A DNA stretch of 6,769 bases, taken from positions 1-6,769 of the forward strand of contig JAJZKY010000255.1 of the NCBI GenBank assembly GCA_021803885.1, in the 5' to 3' direction. This DNA comes from Planctomycetota bacterium (GTDB taxonomy: Bacteria; Planctomycetota; Phycisphaerae; WQYP01; JAJZKY01). Every line of letters starts with the position of its first letter. The first letter of the stretch is position 1. Below are positions 6,601-6,769 of this stretch, one piece after another. The notes under the pieces are model-generated. The model had not been told where the DNA came from, did not search any database, and saw nothing but the letters and a program-made list of their open reading frames with translations. The translations under genes were made by a program, and so were the position numbers.

Positions 6601-6769
6601 CTCGTAGCGACCGGGGCCGGTGCGGTCAGCCGTAGAGACATGGGCTTGATGATTGCCGCCGGTCTTTCCATCGGATGTTTGTTTTCGCTTTACGTAATTC
6701 CTGTTATATACACTTATATTGCCAGCGTAAAATCTCCAGTTCATGACGAGCCGCCGACAAACACCATGG
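3682..6769 (+). CDS. RND multidrug efflux permease (HAE1 family, MexI/AcrB-like), C-terminus cut by window edge
   Basis: Inner-membrane proton-drug antiporter. I read 1029 codons with no internal stop, close to the usual 1020-1050. TM1 is at about 10-30, the first periplasmic porter region about 35-335, TM2 from about 341, and F-L-G-S-F-R-A-L-L-I-P follows it. TM4 carries D406-D407, equivalent to AcrB Asp407-Asp408. The second periplasmic half opens with E553-L-A-P-T-E-D-Q-G561. K924, R955 and T962 match AcrB Lys940, Arg971 and Thr978, so the whole proton relay is present. G-L-P-V-Q-F-V and L-L-K-P-W fit the MexI-like branch. The loop N602-G-F-S-P-L-T-P-G-Y-N612 matches the AcrB switch loop in length but has Pro where AcrB has Phe617. 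TM12 ends near 1013, and the visible tail (V-H-D-E-P-P-T-N-T-M) is probably within a few residues of the stop. It follows the adaptor by 14 bases in the same operon. Substrate not predictable. Confidence 0.95.
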   Translation, partial: MKFTDIFIKRWVLATSLSLVILVLGLRSWMSMTTQEYPTIVSTIVTVTTSYPGADPAQVQSYITSRLAQAIAQAPNIDYMSTTSAESTSTITCNMVMNSDPNAAVSQILAKVQQVASQLPPASQTPIINEQIGDARALMYLSFYSKTMNQQQINDYLLRVVQPKIQSLPGVSQAQILPAGTGSSGNSFAVRVWLKPAKLAALGLTPADVSTALAKNNFVSAIGRIRGPNIAQVITANTSISTISQFKNLVVKYINSTPIRLKDVADVQMGAQNYNQSVFMNGIPATFIGVFPSPSANSLTLGHEVHQAVAQIKANLPPGLHVATPYDATIYIKAAISEVEHTLLITLGIVVLVIFLFLGSFRALLIPAVAIPLSIIGAGILMIATGFTINLLTLLAVILAIGLVVDDAIIMVENIHRHIDEGLTPIKAAMLGARELASPIIVMSTTLAAVFAPIGFMGGLTGSLFTEFAFTLVFTVLVSMVVALTLSPMLSSRILRPTPEHGLIHFLDSLFMNLRHSYERSLHAVLSVRWVVLIMALVLFVSIPFMLLQTKSELAPTEDQGILFFTGIGPPTATLQYMTAYADQIRKICDSFPEKAKVFQINGFSPLTPGYNGLVGGMLLKPWNQRTVTQMQLARPFQEKLSKVAGLQVASFSLPAIPGEPFGLPVQFVLTSTRGYQALDTAANKLIAAGMKSGKFLFLQKDLRYDSPQIRLKVNHNLVAALGLNNSDIAADLQPLLGGNYINRFDLQGRTYKVIPQLQDHLRATAAMLKRIYISTAGGQMVPLSTVVTIEHIVEPEFLPQFQQQNSVTISAVPMPGTTLGSALAFLRRTATKLFPTGYAAHYAAQSRQFMKQGNAIYITFILAVLLIFLLMAAQFESFRDPVIVMFTVPMSIFGAALFMFLGAATINIYTEVGLITLIGLITKQGILIVEFANKLQEHEGLSLSEAVIRASSVRLRPILMTTGAMVFGVVPLLVATGAGAVSRRDMGLMIAAGLSIGCLFSLYVIPVIYTYIASVKSPVHDEPPTNTM

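Overview
The window carries most of a tripartite RND-type efflux operon on the + strand and, divergent from it, the first 165 codons of a major facilitator (MFS) sugar-type transporter on the - strand. The pump parts (an outer-membrane lipoprotein channel, an inner-membrane-anchored adaptor and a proton-driven RND permease) require a double membrane, so the source is a diderm bacterium. The adaptor and permease resemble the MexH/MexI-like branch common in Gammaproteobacteria, which suggests a proteobacterium, probably a gammaproteobacterium. The species cannot be named from this sequence. Base composition is moderate, roughly 50-55% GC by eye, and the intergenic region is AT-richer.

Layout: 1-496 (-) is the N-terminal half of an MFS transporter with FucP/FHS-like acidic residues, cut by the window edge. 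497-846 is a divergent regulatory region with a strong sigma70-type promoter reading right (809-838), an adjacent 11-bp tandem repeat (787-808) and a dyad centred in the promoter spacer (818-830). 847-1008 (+) is a possible 53-codon small ORF whose ATG falls at about the predicted transcription start and whose stop overlaps the next start as ATGA. 1005-2564 (+) is the outer-membrane channel, 2561-3667 (+) the adaptor and 3682-6769 (+) the RND permease, open to the window edge and nearly complete.

The three pump genes are tightly packed, with a 4-base overlap and then a 14-base gap. They are probably one transcript started at the 809-838 promoter. The permease would take substrate from the membrane or periplasm using proton influx, the adaptor would bridge it to the outer-membrane channel, and substrate would leave the cell. 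No regulator gene lies in the window. The main points of interest are the compact control region, the small ORF coupled to the first pump gene, the channel-first gene order, and an unusual switch-loop sequence in the permease. I see no RNA genes, insertion sequences, CRISPR arrays or phage features, and no clearly new system: this is a recognisable efflux locus with some uncommon details.
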